From assembly GCF_013408525.1 (NCBI RefSeq), contig NZ_JACBZM010000001.1, forward strand, positions 4,340,001 through 4,404,000: a stretch of 64,000 bases of DNA, read 5' to 3'. Below the pieces are notes generated by a model, which saw only the letters and a program-made list of their open reading frames with translations, made no database searches and was not told the DNA's origin. The stretch comes from Nocardioides aromaticivorans. Its GTDB lineage: Bacteria; Actinomycetota; Actinomycetes; Propionibacteriales; Nocardioidaceae. Below are positions 17,672 through 27,888 of the stretch, one piece after another. The first letter of the stretch is position 1, and each line of letters opens with the position of its first letter. The position numbers were made by a program, and so were the translations under genes.

Positions 17672-18405
17672 TGGCCCTGGTGGTCGAGCTGCCTGTGCTG
17701 CCGTCGCCGGTCGACGAGCTGTGGCACACGCTCCTCGACCTCGGCGACCGCCTGGACGTCCCGTGGGCGCTGATCGGCGGACAGATGGTGCTGCTGCACG
17801 CCATCGAGAACGGGCAGGTCCCTCCCCAGGTCAGCCAGGACGGCGACGTGATCGCCGACGTCCGCGCCGTGCCCGGCGCCCTGACCCATGTCGTCACCAG
17901 CCTCGAGGGCATGGGATTCGCGTTGCAGGGGATCAGCGCCGACGGACTCGCCCACCGCTACACCCGGCCCGCCGAGCCGCGGCCGGTCGTCATCGACGTA
18001 CTCGCGCCCGAGGGGTTGGGGCAGCGGGCGGACCTCACCACCACTCCGCCGGGGCGAACCATCGAGGTGCCCGGCGGAACGCAGGCGCTCGGCCGGACCG
18101 AGCGGATCACCGTCGTGCACGAGGGGCGACGGGGCACCATCCCCAGGCCCACCCTGCTGGCCGCCATCGTCGGGAAGGCGGCAGCGACGGCCCTGCCCGG
18201 GCCGGACCGTCACTACCGGGACCTCGCACTGCTCTGTGCGCTGGTCGAGGACCCGTTCGACCTCGGTGACCAGATGACACGCAAGGATCGGCAGCGGCTG
18301 CGGCTCGCGCGCAGCCTGCTGGACGACGTCCACCCTGCGTGGCTGCTGGTGCCGGGCGCGATCAGGAGTGCCGGCCAGATCGCCTACGGCGTCCTGCACG
18401 GCTGA
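17671..18405 (+). CDS. Nucleotidyltransferase-fold protein, AbiEii-like toxin candidate
   Basis: 244 residues. It shows a minimal nucleotidyltransferase signature: GG at 36-37, the acidic pair Asp57/Asp59 (SQDGD) and a third carboxylate at about Asp109 (VVIDVLAP). Lys169 and the Arg180-Arg183-Asp184 cluster resemble the downstream AbiEii motif. AbiEii toxins transfer nucleotides, with GTP as donor in the lactococcal AbiEii case, and arrest growth during phage infection. Translation is coupled to the HTH gene (TGATG). A small GAGCC-GCA-GGCTC hairpin at 18409-18421 separates it from the convergent reductase. Toxicity and donor are unproven. Confidence 0.58.
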   Translation: MALVVELPVLPSPVDELWHTLLDLGDRLDVPWALIGGQMVLLHAIENGQVPPQVSQDGDVIADVRAVPGALTHVVTSLEGMGFALQGISADGLAHRYTRPAEPRPVVIDVLAPEGLGQRADLTTTPPGRTIEVPGGTQALGRTERITVVHEGRRGTIPRPTLLAAIVGKAAATALPGPDRHYRDLALLCALVEDPFDLGDQMTRKDRQRLRLARSLLDDVHPAWLLVPGAIRSAGQIAYGVLHG

Positions 18406-18419
18406 GTCGAGCCGCAGGC

Positions 18420-18995
18420 TCAGCGCACCACCGAGTAGCAGAGCTTCTGCACCCCGTTGGCGTACGCCTCGGACTCGACCAGCTCCAGCTTCTGGCGGTC
18501 CTTGTCGGTCTCGCTCCACATCCGCTTGCCGGCGCCGAGGACCCACGGGAAGACCAGCAGGTGGTAGCGGTCGAGCAGGCCGGCGTCGGCGAGGCCGCGG
18601 GCGAGGCTGGCGGAGCCGTGGATCGAGATCGGGGCACCGTCGGTCTCCTTGAGGGCGGCGACGTCGTCGAAGGAGCGCAGGATGGTCGTCTCACCCCAGT
18701 TGTCGACGAGGTCGTCCTCCTTGAGGGTGGTCGACACGACGTACTTGGGCATCGCGTTGTACTTCGGGAACTCCTCGGTCATCTTCGGCCAGACCGGCGC
18801 GAAGGCCTGGTAGCTGACCCGGCCGAGCATCAGGGCACCGGCCTCCTCCTGCTCGCGTCCCTTGAGCTCGTAGACCTCCTCACGGAAGTCGATGCCCTGG
18901 AAGGTCCAGCCGCCGTTGCGGTAGTCGGGCTCGGGGGCGGGGGCCTGGACGACGCCGTCGACGGAGACGAAGGCGGTGTAGATCAGGGTGCGCAT
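18420..18995 (-). CDS. Dihydrofolate reductase-fold (RibD C-terminal-like) protein
   Basis: 191 residues from the ATG at 18995, which has a GGAGG site 6 bases upstream. The sequence has the DHFR/RibD-C pattern: an N-terminal strand then SVDGVVQAP, ALMLGRVSYQAF, and the C-terminal FPWVLGAGKRMW. Such proteins are NADPH-dependent reductases of unknown substrate, common in Actinomycetes and distinct from folate-pathway DHFR. It is transcribed away from the ABC exporter, and the SoxR-type box lies in the shared 149-base upstream region, 116 bases from this start, so co-regulation is possible. Confidence 0.83.
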   Translation of the reverse strand: MRTLIYTAFVSVDGVVQAPAPEPDYRNGGWTFQGIDFREEVYELKGREQEEAGALMLGRVSYQAFAPVWPKMTEEFPKYNAMPKYVVSTTLKEDDLVDNWGETTILRSFDDVAALKETDGAPISIHGSASLARGLADAGLLDRYHLLVFPWVLGAGKRMWSETDKDRQKLELVESEAYANGVQKLCYSVVR

Positions 18996-19106
18996 GGTGA
19001 CCTCCTGGGCCGGTTCGGGGGCGCTTCTCATCCTCTCCACGAACACTCCTGGACCGATACGACAACCCGCCACGACTTTTCTTCGCGGCCGGATCGGATC
19101 CTCGGC

Positions 19107-19137
19107 TTGTCCTCAACTCGACTTGAGGTTCTAACGT
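19107..19137 (+). promoter_or_regulatory. SoxR/MerR-type promoter with long spacer, ABC exporter
   Basis: The 18-bp sequence CCTCAACTCGACTTGAGG (19111-19128) has perfect 6-bp inverted arms and matches the known SoxR box CCTCAAGTTAACTTGAGG at 15 of 18 positions. It overlaps the end of a -35-like TTGTCC (19107-19112) and precedes a -10-like TAACGT (19132-19137). The spacer is 19 bp, the stretched geometry that MerR-family activators correct by twisting DNA. The ATG follows the -10 element by 7 bases. No soxR gene is in the window. Confidence 0.7.
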
Positions 19138-19144
19138 CTCTTGC

Positions 19145-21061
19145 ATGAGCATGGAGTCGATCGCCTGGAACCAGGTCTACCGGGGGATGCACGGACCGGA
19201 GGTCGACCGCGGTTTCAGCACGGCGACCGCCCGGCGGATCCTCACCTTCGCCCGCCCGCACCGCCGCAAGCTGATCGGGTTCGTGGTCCTCAGCGTCGTG
19301 ACGTCCGCGCTCGCCGTCGCCACGCCCGTGCTCGCCGGCCGGGTCGTCGACGCGATCGTCGAGGGCGACCGCGAGGGACTCGTGACCGGTCTGGCCCTGG
19401 CCATCGCCGGCCTCGCCGTCGCGGACGCCGCCTTCGGGCTGCTCGGCCGCTGGCTCTCGTCGCGGATCGGCGAGGGCCTGATCCTCGACCTGCGGACGGC
19501 GGTCTTCGACCACGTGCAGCGGATGCCGGTGGCGTTCTTCAGCCGCACCCGCACCGGGGCGCTGGTCAGCCGGCTCAACAACGACGTGATCGGCGCCCAG
19601 CGGGCGTTCAGCACGACGCTCTCGGGCGTCGTCGGCAACCTCGTCACCCTGACCCTGACCCTCGTCGTGATGCTCGGCATCTCGTGGCAGGTCACCCTGC
19701 TGGCGCTCGTGCTGCTGCCCGTCTTCGTGGTCCCGGCCCGCCGGATGGGCCGGCGCCTGGCCGGCATCCAGCGCGAGGCGGCCGACCACAACGCCGCGAT
19801 GGGCAACCAGATGACCGAGCGCTTCTCGGCGCCCGGCGCCACGCTGGTCAAGCTGTTCGGCCGTCCCGAGCAGGAGTCCGCGGAGTTCGCCGCCCGCGCC
19901 GAGCGCGTCGCGCAGATCGGCGTGCGCACCGCCATGGTGCAGACCACCTTCGTCACCGCGCTCACGCTGGTCTCCGCGCTCGCCGTCGCCGTCGTGTACG
20001 GCGTCGGGGGGCTCGCCGCGATCCGGGGCAGCCTCGACGCGGGTGACGTCGTCGCCCTCTCGCTGCTGCTGACCCGGCTCTACGCGCCGCTGACCTCCCT
20101 GGCCAGCGCGCGCGTCGACGTGATGAGCGCGCTGGTCAGCTTCGACCGGGTCTTCGAGGTGCTCGACCTGGAGCCGCTGATCAAGGACAAGCCGGATGCC
20201 GGCGACCTGCCCGACGGTCCGGTCTCCGTGGAGCTCGACGACGTCCGCTTCGCCTACCCGTCGGCCGACAAGGTCTCGCTGGCCTCCCTCGAGTCCGTCG
20301 CGGTGCTCGACGCGCGTGGGGGAGAGGAGGTCCTCCACGGGATCTCGCTGCGGGCCGAGCCCGGCCAGGTCGTCGCGCTGGTCGGCTCCTCGGGCGCCGG
20401 CAAGTCGACGATCGCCCAGCTCGTCTCCCGCCTGTACGACGTCGACGCGGGCGTCGTACGCCTGGCGGGCACCGACGTGCGGGACCTGAGCGCCGCGGCG
20501 ATCCGCGACGCGGTCGGCATGGTGACCCAGGACGGCCACCTCTTCCACGACTCGATCCGCGGCAACCTGCTCTTCGCCCGCCCGGGCGCGAGCGAGGAGG
20601 AGCTGTGGGACGCGGTGACCCGGGCCCGGCTCGCGGACCTGGTCCGGTCCCTGCCCGACGGGCTCGACACGGTCGTGGGGGAGCGCGGCTACCGGCTCTC
20701 CGGTGGGGAACGGCAGCGACTGACGATCGCGCGGCTGCTGCTGAAGCAGCCGCGGGTGGTCATCCTCGACGAGGCGACCGCATCCCTGGACTCCACCTCG
20801 GAGGCGGCGGTCCAGGCGGCGCTGGCCGAGGCGCTGAGCGGGCGGACCGCCCTGGTGATCGCCCACCGGCTCTCCACGATCCGGGCGGCGGACCTGATCG
20901 TCGTGGTCGAGGGCGGCCGCATCGTCGAGCGTGGCACCCACGCCGAGCTGGTCACGGCGGGTGGCCGCTACGAGGAGCTCTACCGGACCCAGTTCGCCGA
21001 GGACACGCCGTACGCGATCGTGGACGGGCGTGGAGATCTGCCTTCAGGTCGTGTATCTTGA
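19145..21061 (+). CDS. ABC exporter, fused permease and ATPase (MsbA/multidrug type)
   Basis: 638 residues. Six transmembrane helices (about 38-330) are followed by an ATPase domain with Walker [10 protein letters not shown] from residue 414, signature LSGGERQR, and Walker [14 protein letters not shown] with Asp542/Glu543. It should work as a homodimer exporting a hydrophobic compound; the substrate is unknown. The ATG at 19145 lies 7 bases after a -10 element within a SoxR-type promoter. SoxR of Streptomyces coelicolor also controls an ABC transporter, which fits export of redox-active compounds. An insertion between the Walker A strand and the preceding ATPase strands (around residues 375-400) is slightly unusual. 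The end of the gene carries the palindrome placed before aconitase. Confidence 0.87.
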   Translation: MSMESIAWNQVYRGMHGPEVDRGFSTATARRILTFARPHRRKLIGFVVLSVVTSALAVATPVLAGRVVDAIVEGDREGLVTGLALAIAGLAVADAAFGLLGRWLSSRIGEGLILDLRTAVFDHVQRMPVAFFSRTRTGALVSRLNNDVIGAQRAFSTTLSGVVGNLVTLTLTLVVMLGISWQVTLLALVLLPVFVVPARRMGRRLAGIQREAADHNAAMGNQMTERFSAPGATLVKLFGRPEQESAEFAARAERVAQIGVRTAMVQTTFVTALTLVSALAVAVVYGVGGLAAIRGSLDAGDVVALSLLLTRLYAPLTSLASARVDVMSALVSFDRVFEVLDLEPLIKDKPDAGDLPDGPVSVELDDVRFAYPSADKVSLASLESVAVLDARGGEEVLHGISLRAEPGQVVALVGSSGAGKSTIAQLVSRLYDVDAGVVRLAGTDVRDLSAAAIRDAVGMVTQDGHLFHDSIRGNLLFARPGASEEELWDAVTRARLADLVRSLPDGLDTVVGERGYRLSGGERQRLTIARLLLKQPRVVILDEATASLDSTSEAAVQAALAEALSGRTALVIAHRLSTIRAADLIVVVEGGRIVERGTHAELVTAGGRYEELYRTQFAEDTPYAIVDGRGDLPSGRVS

Positions 21062-21069
21062 TATCAAGA
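21056..21069. promoter_or_regulatory. Palindrome upstream of aconitase (MarR/TamR-like operator candidate)
   Basis: TCTTGATATCAAGA is a perfect 14-bp palindrome that starts in the last codons of the ABC exporter and lies about 125 bases before the aconitase ATG. Palindromes with a CTTGATATCAAG core resemble MarR-family operators. TamR, a MarR-family protein of Streptomyces coelicolor, is reported to control aconitase, which makes this a candidate TamR-type site. That link is from memory and needs a motif comparison. Confidence 0.5.
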
Positions 21070-21194
21070 GATATCGGGACTCCCGAGCCCCGCAGAACTT
21101 AGGTCAGCCTCACTATCCGTACGCCGGGCCCCGGCGGCAGGATGCGGGGTGGAGACCTATCCGACACCGATCAGTCGACGAAGACGGAGACGCG

Positions 21195-24014
<2,820 letters not shown>

Positions 24015-24029
24015 CACCCGCTCGAACCG

Positions 24030-24065
24030 ACGGCCCGTCGCTCCCGGAAAGGAGCGGCGGGCCGT
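24030..24065 (+). terminator. Terminator after aconitase
   Basis: A 15-bp stem (24030-24044 with 24051-24065, one G-T-type mismatch) and a 6-base loop CGGAAA begin 15 bases after the aconitase stop. No T-run follows. Confidence 0.75.
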
Positions 24066-24078
24066 TCGGCGTCTGCCG

Positions 24079-24084
24079 TACCGT
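24079..24084 (+). promoter_or_regulatory. -10 element for the YcgL-type nucleotidyltransferase
   Basis: TACCGT, 7 bases, then ATG at 24092. It lies just past the aconitase terminator, so this gene has its own promoter. Confidence 0.5.
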
Positions 24085-24091
24085 GCCGCCC

Positions 24092-24892
24092 ATGCGCTCC
24101 GTGCCCGCCGACTTCGACCCCGCCGTGGTCGCCGCGATCGACGCGCGCCTGGCCTCGGTCGCGGTCGAGCACGGGGTGCGCATCCCGTGGGCCATCGAGA
24201 GCGGCAGCCGGGCGTGGGGCTTCGCCTCGCCCGACAGCGACTACGACTGCCGCTTCTTCTTCGTGCGGCCGCGTGCGTCGTACTCCTCCCTCTGGCCTGC
24301 GCGCGACGTGATCGAGACCCCGCTCGAGGGCCTGCTCGACGCCAACGGCTGGGACGTGGCCAAGGCGGTGCGGCTCGCCACGGCCGGCAATGCCACGGTG
24401 GGCGAGTGGCTCCGCTCGCCCCACGTGTACGACGGCGACGCGGCCTTCCGCGACGCGCTGCTCGGCCTCGTGGCCCGTGTCAGCGACACCTCCCGGGTCC
24501 GGCGGCACTACCTCCACGTCGGCCGCGCGCAGTGGACCCGCGCGCACGACGACGCCGGCCAGGTCCGCCTCAAGAAGGTCTTCTACGCCATCCGCCCGGC
24601 GGTGACCCTGCGCTGGCTGGACGACCATGACGGCGTCCCGCCGATGAACCTCGACGAGCTGCTCGCGCAGGCGGACGTGCCGGCCGACGTACGCGACGAG
24701 CTGGAGGCCCTGCGCGCCCTCAAGGCCCGCACCCGCGAGCTCGGCAGCGCGTCGGTGCCGCCCGCGATCGCGCGCTGGGTGCTGGCGGTCTTCGCAGCGG
24801 AGCCGGACCGGTCCTCGCCGCCCAGCCCGCAGCTGCGGGCCGAGGCGGAGGCGGGGTTCGCCGAGCTAGTCCACCGGTGGGCTGCCCGCTGA
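24092..24892 (+). CDS. Nucleotidyltransferase domain protein (YcgL-like)
   Basis: 266 residues from the ATG at 24092; a GTG nine bases earlier would overlap the -10 element. The pol-beta-type signature ESGSRAWGF (37-45) is followed by SDYDCRFF with Asp50 and Asp52 as metal ligands. The rest is helical, with the RLKKVFYAIRP segment typical of the YcgL-like family. Members are predicted nucleotidyltransferases of unknown substrate, and some are linked to RNA repair islands. It is a single-gene unit and is unrelated in sequence to the AbiEii-like protein at 17671. Confidence 0.78.
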   Translation: MRSVPADFDPAVVAAIDARLASVAVEHGVRIPWAIESGSRAWGFASPDSDYDCRFFFVRPRASYSSLWPARDVIETPLEGLLDANGWDVAKAVRLATAGNATVGEWLRSPHVYDGDAAFRDALLGLVARVSDTSRVRRHYLHVGRAQWTRAHDDAGQVRLKKVFYAIRPAVTLRWLDDHDGVPPMNLDELLAQADVPADVRDELEALRALKARTRELGSASVPPAIARWVLAVFAAEPDRSSPPSPQLRAEAEAGFAELVHRWAAR

Positions 24893-24928
24893 GAAACTTC
24901 CGGGGCCGACCCCTCCCCGTGAGCGCCT

Positions 24929-24944
24929 CACGACGTGTGTCGTG
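24929..24944. promoter_or_regulatory. Inverted repeat before the sigma factor operon
   Basis: CACGAC-GTGT-GTCGTG, a perfect 6-bp inverted repeat about 26 bases upstream of the ATG at 24970. It could be an operator or part of the 5' leader. No clear extracytoplasmic-sigma promoter was seen in the 77-base gap. Confidence 0.35.
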
Positions 24945-24969
24945 GTGAGATCACCCCTCGGAGGACACC

Positions 24970-26253
24970 ATGAGCACCCTGCACGACCAGCTCGCCGACC
25001 TGGCCGACGCTGCCCCGACGGGTGGGCCCGTCCCCGGGCTGTGGCAGCAAGGAGTACGACGCCAGCGACGCCGCCGGAACGCGCGGCTCGGCGCCGTGGC
25101 GGCTGCCGTGGTGGTCGTGGCCGCACTGGCGGGCCTGCTGCGGACGACGGCGCCTGAGGAGCCCGAGCCGGTCCAGGTTCCCTTCGGCGAGCTGCACCTG
25201 CCGCGGATGGTGTACCCGCCCGACCCGTGGGCGGAGAGCACGACGACGCCCGGGCCGCTGGCCGCCATCGGCACGGCCTCGAAGTTCGAGCCGACCGGCA
25301 TCCGCGGGCATGTCGAGAGCTTCGCGGCCTTCGGCGTCTCTGCCGTCGACGGTTCCGCGGTGTTCCTCGACCTGCCCTGGACGGGGGAGGACGGGTTCGG
25401 TCCGGGCGGTCCGGTGCTGTCCCCGGACGGCACCAAGGTCGCTTGGGTCCGCTACACCGGGGGGACCGAGCCCGTCGTGAACGGCTTCGCCGTCCTCGAC
25501 ACCATGACGGGCCGGGCCCGGAGGCTCAGCGACCCCGACAATCCGGTCATCAAGGGCATGGACGTGTCCGGGCTGACCTTCAGCGGTGACTCGCGGTACC
25601 TCGAGGTGTCGTACTCGCTGACGGGCAGCGACGCCGATCGCGCGCACTCCCTGGTGCTGTGGGACGTGGCGACCGGGGCGCGCCGGGTGGCCGAACCCGC
25701 GGGGAGGTACTGGTTGCCGAACATGGGGAGCGCGCCGGCGGGCACGGTGTGGTCGCGGGGCGACCGGACCTTCACCTTCGACCCCGTCACGGGCCGGACG
25801 ACGTCGGAGCGCAGCGGCTTCAAGGTGGTCCAGGCGTCGTACGGCCCGGAGCGGAGCTTCGCGGCGATCGCCTTCGGGGAGACCGATCAAGCGGACTGGC
25901 GGTTGTTCGTCGGGGCCAGCCCCAGGGATGTGCGCCAGGTGAGGCTCGACATGGTGCCCGAGCAGCTGTTGGGCTGGCGCGACGCGACGCACGTGGTGAT
26001 CCGGGACCTCCCGACGGGCCGCGCTGTCGAGGTCGATCTGGCCACGCTCGTGTCCACCGATCTCCGCCTGGACGTCAGCGAGGACCTGTTCGACCTGCCG
26101 TCCTACGCCGCCGACCTCTGGGCGAACCCGCTCGTCGACGGCGTCCGCCCGCCCGACGCCAGCGATCCGCGGACGCCGTGGTGGTTCGCCGGCCCCGGCA
26201 TTGCGCTGCTGGCCGCGGCGGCGTTCGTGACCTGGTGGAGGCGGCGTGTCTGA
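24970..26253 (+). CDS. Membrane-anchored TolB/WD40-like propeller protein, likely sigma partner
   Basis: 427 residues. A cytoplasmic N-terminus (1-38) ends in a basic patch (RRQRRRRNAR). One membrane helix (about 39-58) follows, then about 330 extracytoplasmic residues with repeated strand patterns such as LSPDGTKVAWV and FSGDSRYLEV, as in TolB/PD40 propellers. A second helix (about 402-420) is followed by WWRRRV. The downstream sigma factor starts inside its last codons (8-base overlap), so the two are co-translated. Proteins of this layout beside SigE-family sigma factors are thought to act as sensors or anti-sigma factors. No zinc anti-sigma motif is seen. The start has a GGAGG site. Confidence 0.72.
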   Translation: MSTLHDQLADLADAAPTGGPVPGLWQQGVRRQRRRRNARLGAVAAAVVVVAALAGLLRTTAPEEPEPVQVPFGELHLPRMVYPPDPWAESTTTPGPLAAIGTASKFEPTGIRGHVESFAAFGVSAVDGSAVFLDLPWTGEDGFGPGGPVLSPDGTKVAWVRYTGGTEPVVNGFAVLDTMTGRARRLSDPDNPVIKGMDVSGLTFSGDSRYLEVSYSLTGSDADRAHSLVLWDVATGARRVAEPAGRYWLPNMGSAPAGTVWSRGDRTFTFDPVTGRTTSERSGFKVVQASYGPERSFAAIAFGETDQADWRLFVGASPRDVRQVRLDMVPEQLLGWRDATHVVIRDLPTGRAVEVDLATLVSTDLRLDVSEDLFDLPSYAADLWANPLVDGVRPPDASDPRTPWWFAGPGIALLAAAAFVTWWRRRV

Positions 26254-26809
26254 CCGCGACGAGCTCCAGGCCTCGTTCGAGGCGTACGTCGCCGCGCGGC
26301 GCGGAGCGCTGCTTCGCACGGCGTACCTCCTGACGGGAGACAGCCACGCGGCCGAGGACCTGGTCCAGAACGCGCTGCTCAACGTGGTCGCGAAGTGGCA
26401 CCGGATCGTCGACGACCCCGACCCCTACGTCCGCACCGTCCTCGCCCGCGAGAGCGTCAACCGGTGGCGCCGCAGGCGCTGGCGCGAGGTGCACACCGAC
26501 GTCCTCCCGGACCGGGCCGTGCGGGACGACGACCGGCACGACGAGCGCCTGGTGCTGCGCGCGGCGCTCGCCCGGCTCGCGCCACGACAGCGGGCCGTCA
26601 TCGTGCTGCGCTACTACGAGGACCTCACCGAGGCGCAGACTGCCGCGGCGCTCGGGATCTCGGTCGGCACGGTGAAGTCGCAGGCCCGCGACGCCCTGAC
26701 CCGGCTGCGGACGCAGGCGCCGGAGCTCGCGGACGGCGAGGACGCCGGCGTCGACGGCCATCCGCTCCCGACCCGGCAGCCTGTCCCGGGTGACCTGAGC
26801 GGTCTCTAA
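26246..26809 (+). CDS. SigE-family RNA polymerase sigma factor (ECF type)
   Basis: 187 residues. Sigma region 2 spans about 20-75, with RTAYLLTGDSHAAEDLVQ. Region 4 spans about 105-157, with LAPRQRAVIVLRYYEDLTEAQTA and a helix-turn-helix (GISVGTVKSQARDAL). The short C-terminal tail is variable. It belongs to the SigE/Sig-70 group of ECF factors common in Actinomycetes. The GTG start overlaps the propeller gene by 8 bases. The stop codon TAA doubles as the first bases of a -10-like hexamer for the next gene. The regulon is unknown. Confidence 0.9.
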   Translation: MSDRDELQASFEAYVAARRGALLRTAYLLTGDSHAAEDLVQNALLNVVAKWHRIVDDPDPYVRTVLARESVNRWRRRRWREVHTDVLPDRAVRDDDRHDERLVLRAALARLAPRQRAVIVLRYYEDLTEAQTAAALGISVGTVKSQARDALTRLRTQAPELADGEDAGVDGHPLPTRQPVPGDLSGL

Positions 26810-26812
26810 GGT
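26807..26812 (+). promoter_or_regulatory. -10 element overlapping the sigma factor stop codon
   Basis: TAAGGT contains the TAA stop of the sigma gene and lies 6 bases before the ATG at 26819. The GGTGGGG around it could instead be a weak ribosome site, so both readings stay open. Confidence 0.4.
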
Positions 26813-26818
26813 GGGGCC

Positions 26819-27118
26819 ATGCTCGTCGCCTTCAGCATCAGCCCCTCGACCGCCGACGACACCGGTGGGGTGTCCGAGGCGGTCGCCGCCGCCGTCCGCG
26901 TGGTCCGCGAGTCCGGGCTGCCCAACGAGACCAACGCGATGTTCACCAACATCGAGGGGGAGTGGGACGAGGTGATGGCTGTCGTGAAGCGTGCCGTCGA
27001 CGTCGTCGCCGCGGTCTCGCCGCGGGTCGGGCTCGTGCTGAAGGCCGACATCCGGCCGGGGTTCACCGGCGAGCTCAGCGCGAAGGTCGAGCGGGTGGAG
27101 AAGGCGCTGGAGCAGTGA
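26819..27118 (+). CDS. Thiamine-binding protein family (MTH1187/UPF0045)
   Basis: 99 residues with the UPF0045 pattern: an N-terminal strand LVAFSISPS, the central NAMFTNIEGEWDEVM, and VGLVLKADIRPG near the C-terminus. Family members form small ferredoxin-like oligomers, and several bind thiamine; the role in the cell is not settled. The whole family length is present. It is coupled to the DUF3105 gene by a GTGA overlap. Confidence 0.82.
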   Translation: MLVAFSISPSTADDTGGVSEAVAAAVRVVRESGLPNETNAMFTNIEGEWDEVMAVVKRAVDVVAAVSPRVGLVLKADIRPGFTGELSAKVERVEKALEQ

Positions 27119-27843
27119 CCCAGCCGCCTCCGCCGCCGCCGTACGGCACGCCGCCGGCGTACCCCCCGATTGCCCCACCGCCCGCCTGGTTCCCCGCACC
27201 CCCGCCGCCGCGGCGCAGCCGCGTGCTGCCCGTCGTGCTCGCGGTCGTGGCGGCGATCGCGCTGGTGGCGGCGGCTGTGCTCGTCCCGCTGCTGCTGTCC
27301 GGGGACGACGACGGGGCGACGGCCGGTGACTCGGACGACGAGGACACCTCGTCGGTCGACACCAGCGACCTCGCGGCGGTCCGTACCTACGACGACCTGA
27401 CCTACCAGCACCTGCCGCTCGGCGAGGACCACGACTACCCGCAGTCCCCGGCCGTCGGCGGTGACCACGCCCCGGTCTGGATCGAGTGCGGTGCCTACGA
27501 CGAGCCGCTGCCCGAGGTCGGCGCGGTCCACGACCTGGAGCACGGCAGCACGTGGATCACCTACCGGCCCGACGACGTCGACGACGACGGCGTCGACCGG
27601 CTCGAGGAGCAGCTGCCCGCCAACGGGCTGCTGTCGCCGTACCCGGACCAGGCGGCGCCGGTCGTGATCACCGTCTGGGGCCGCCAGCTGGACCTGACCG
27701 GCCCGGAGGACCCGAGGATCGCCCTCTTCATCGCCGAGTACGGCGCCGGGAGCACCGCGCCCGAGCCGTACGCCTCCTGCAACGGGGGCGTCGACCCGGC
27801 CGAGCTCGCCGACCTCACCGGCCGGGCCGACCCCGTCGCCTGA
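27115..27843 (+). CDS. DUF3105 membrane-anchored protein
   Basis: 242 residues from the GTG at 27115. The N-terminus is proline-rich (about 1-32), a single membrane helix follows (about 36-60), then an acidic linker. The exported DUF3105 domain is at about 85-225, with QHLPLGEDHDYPQSPAVGGDH and a conserved ECGAYDEP segment. Function of DUF3105 is unknown. Two cysteines (in IECGAY and ASCNGG) might form a disulfide outside the cell. Its start overlaps the thiamine-binding gene. Confidence 0.8.
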   Translation: MTQPPPPPPYGTPPAYPPIAPPPAWFPAPPPPRRSRVLPVVLAVVAAIALVAAAVLVPLLLSGDDDGATAGDSDDEDTSSVDTSDLAAVRTYDDLTYQHLPLGEDHDYPQSPAVGGDHAPVWIECGAYDEPLPEVGAVHDLEHGSTWITYRPDDVDDDGVDRLEEQLPANGLLSPYPDQAAPVVITVWGRQLDLTGPEDPRIALFIAEYGAGSTAPEPYASCNGGVDPAELADLTGRADPVA

Positions 27844-27875
27844 CGAGGGCGCTGACGGGCGGGCGGGTCCGCGGG

Positions 27876-27881
27876 TAGCCT
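27876..27881 (+). promoter_or_regulatory. -10 element for the STAND ATPase gene
   Basis: TAGCCT, 7 bases, then the ATG at 27889. The gene has no Shine-Dalgarno sequence. Confidence 0.5.
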
Positions 27882-27888
27882 GCTGGCC

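Noticed and set aside
20931..21194. Longer aconitase reading starting inside the ABC exporter
   Set aside because: The extra 88 residues read through the exporter in another frame and match no aconitase N-terminus; the ATG at 21195 begins the conserved part.
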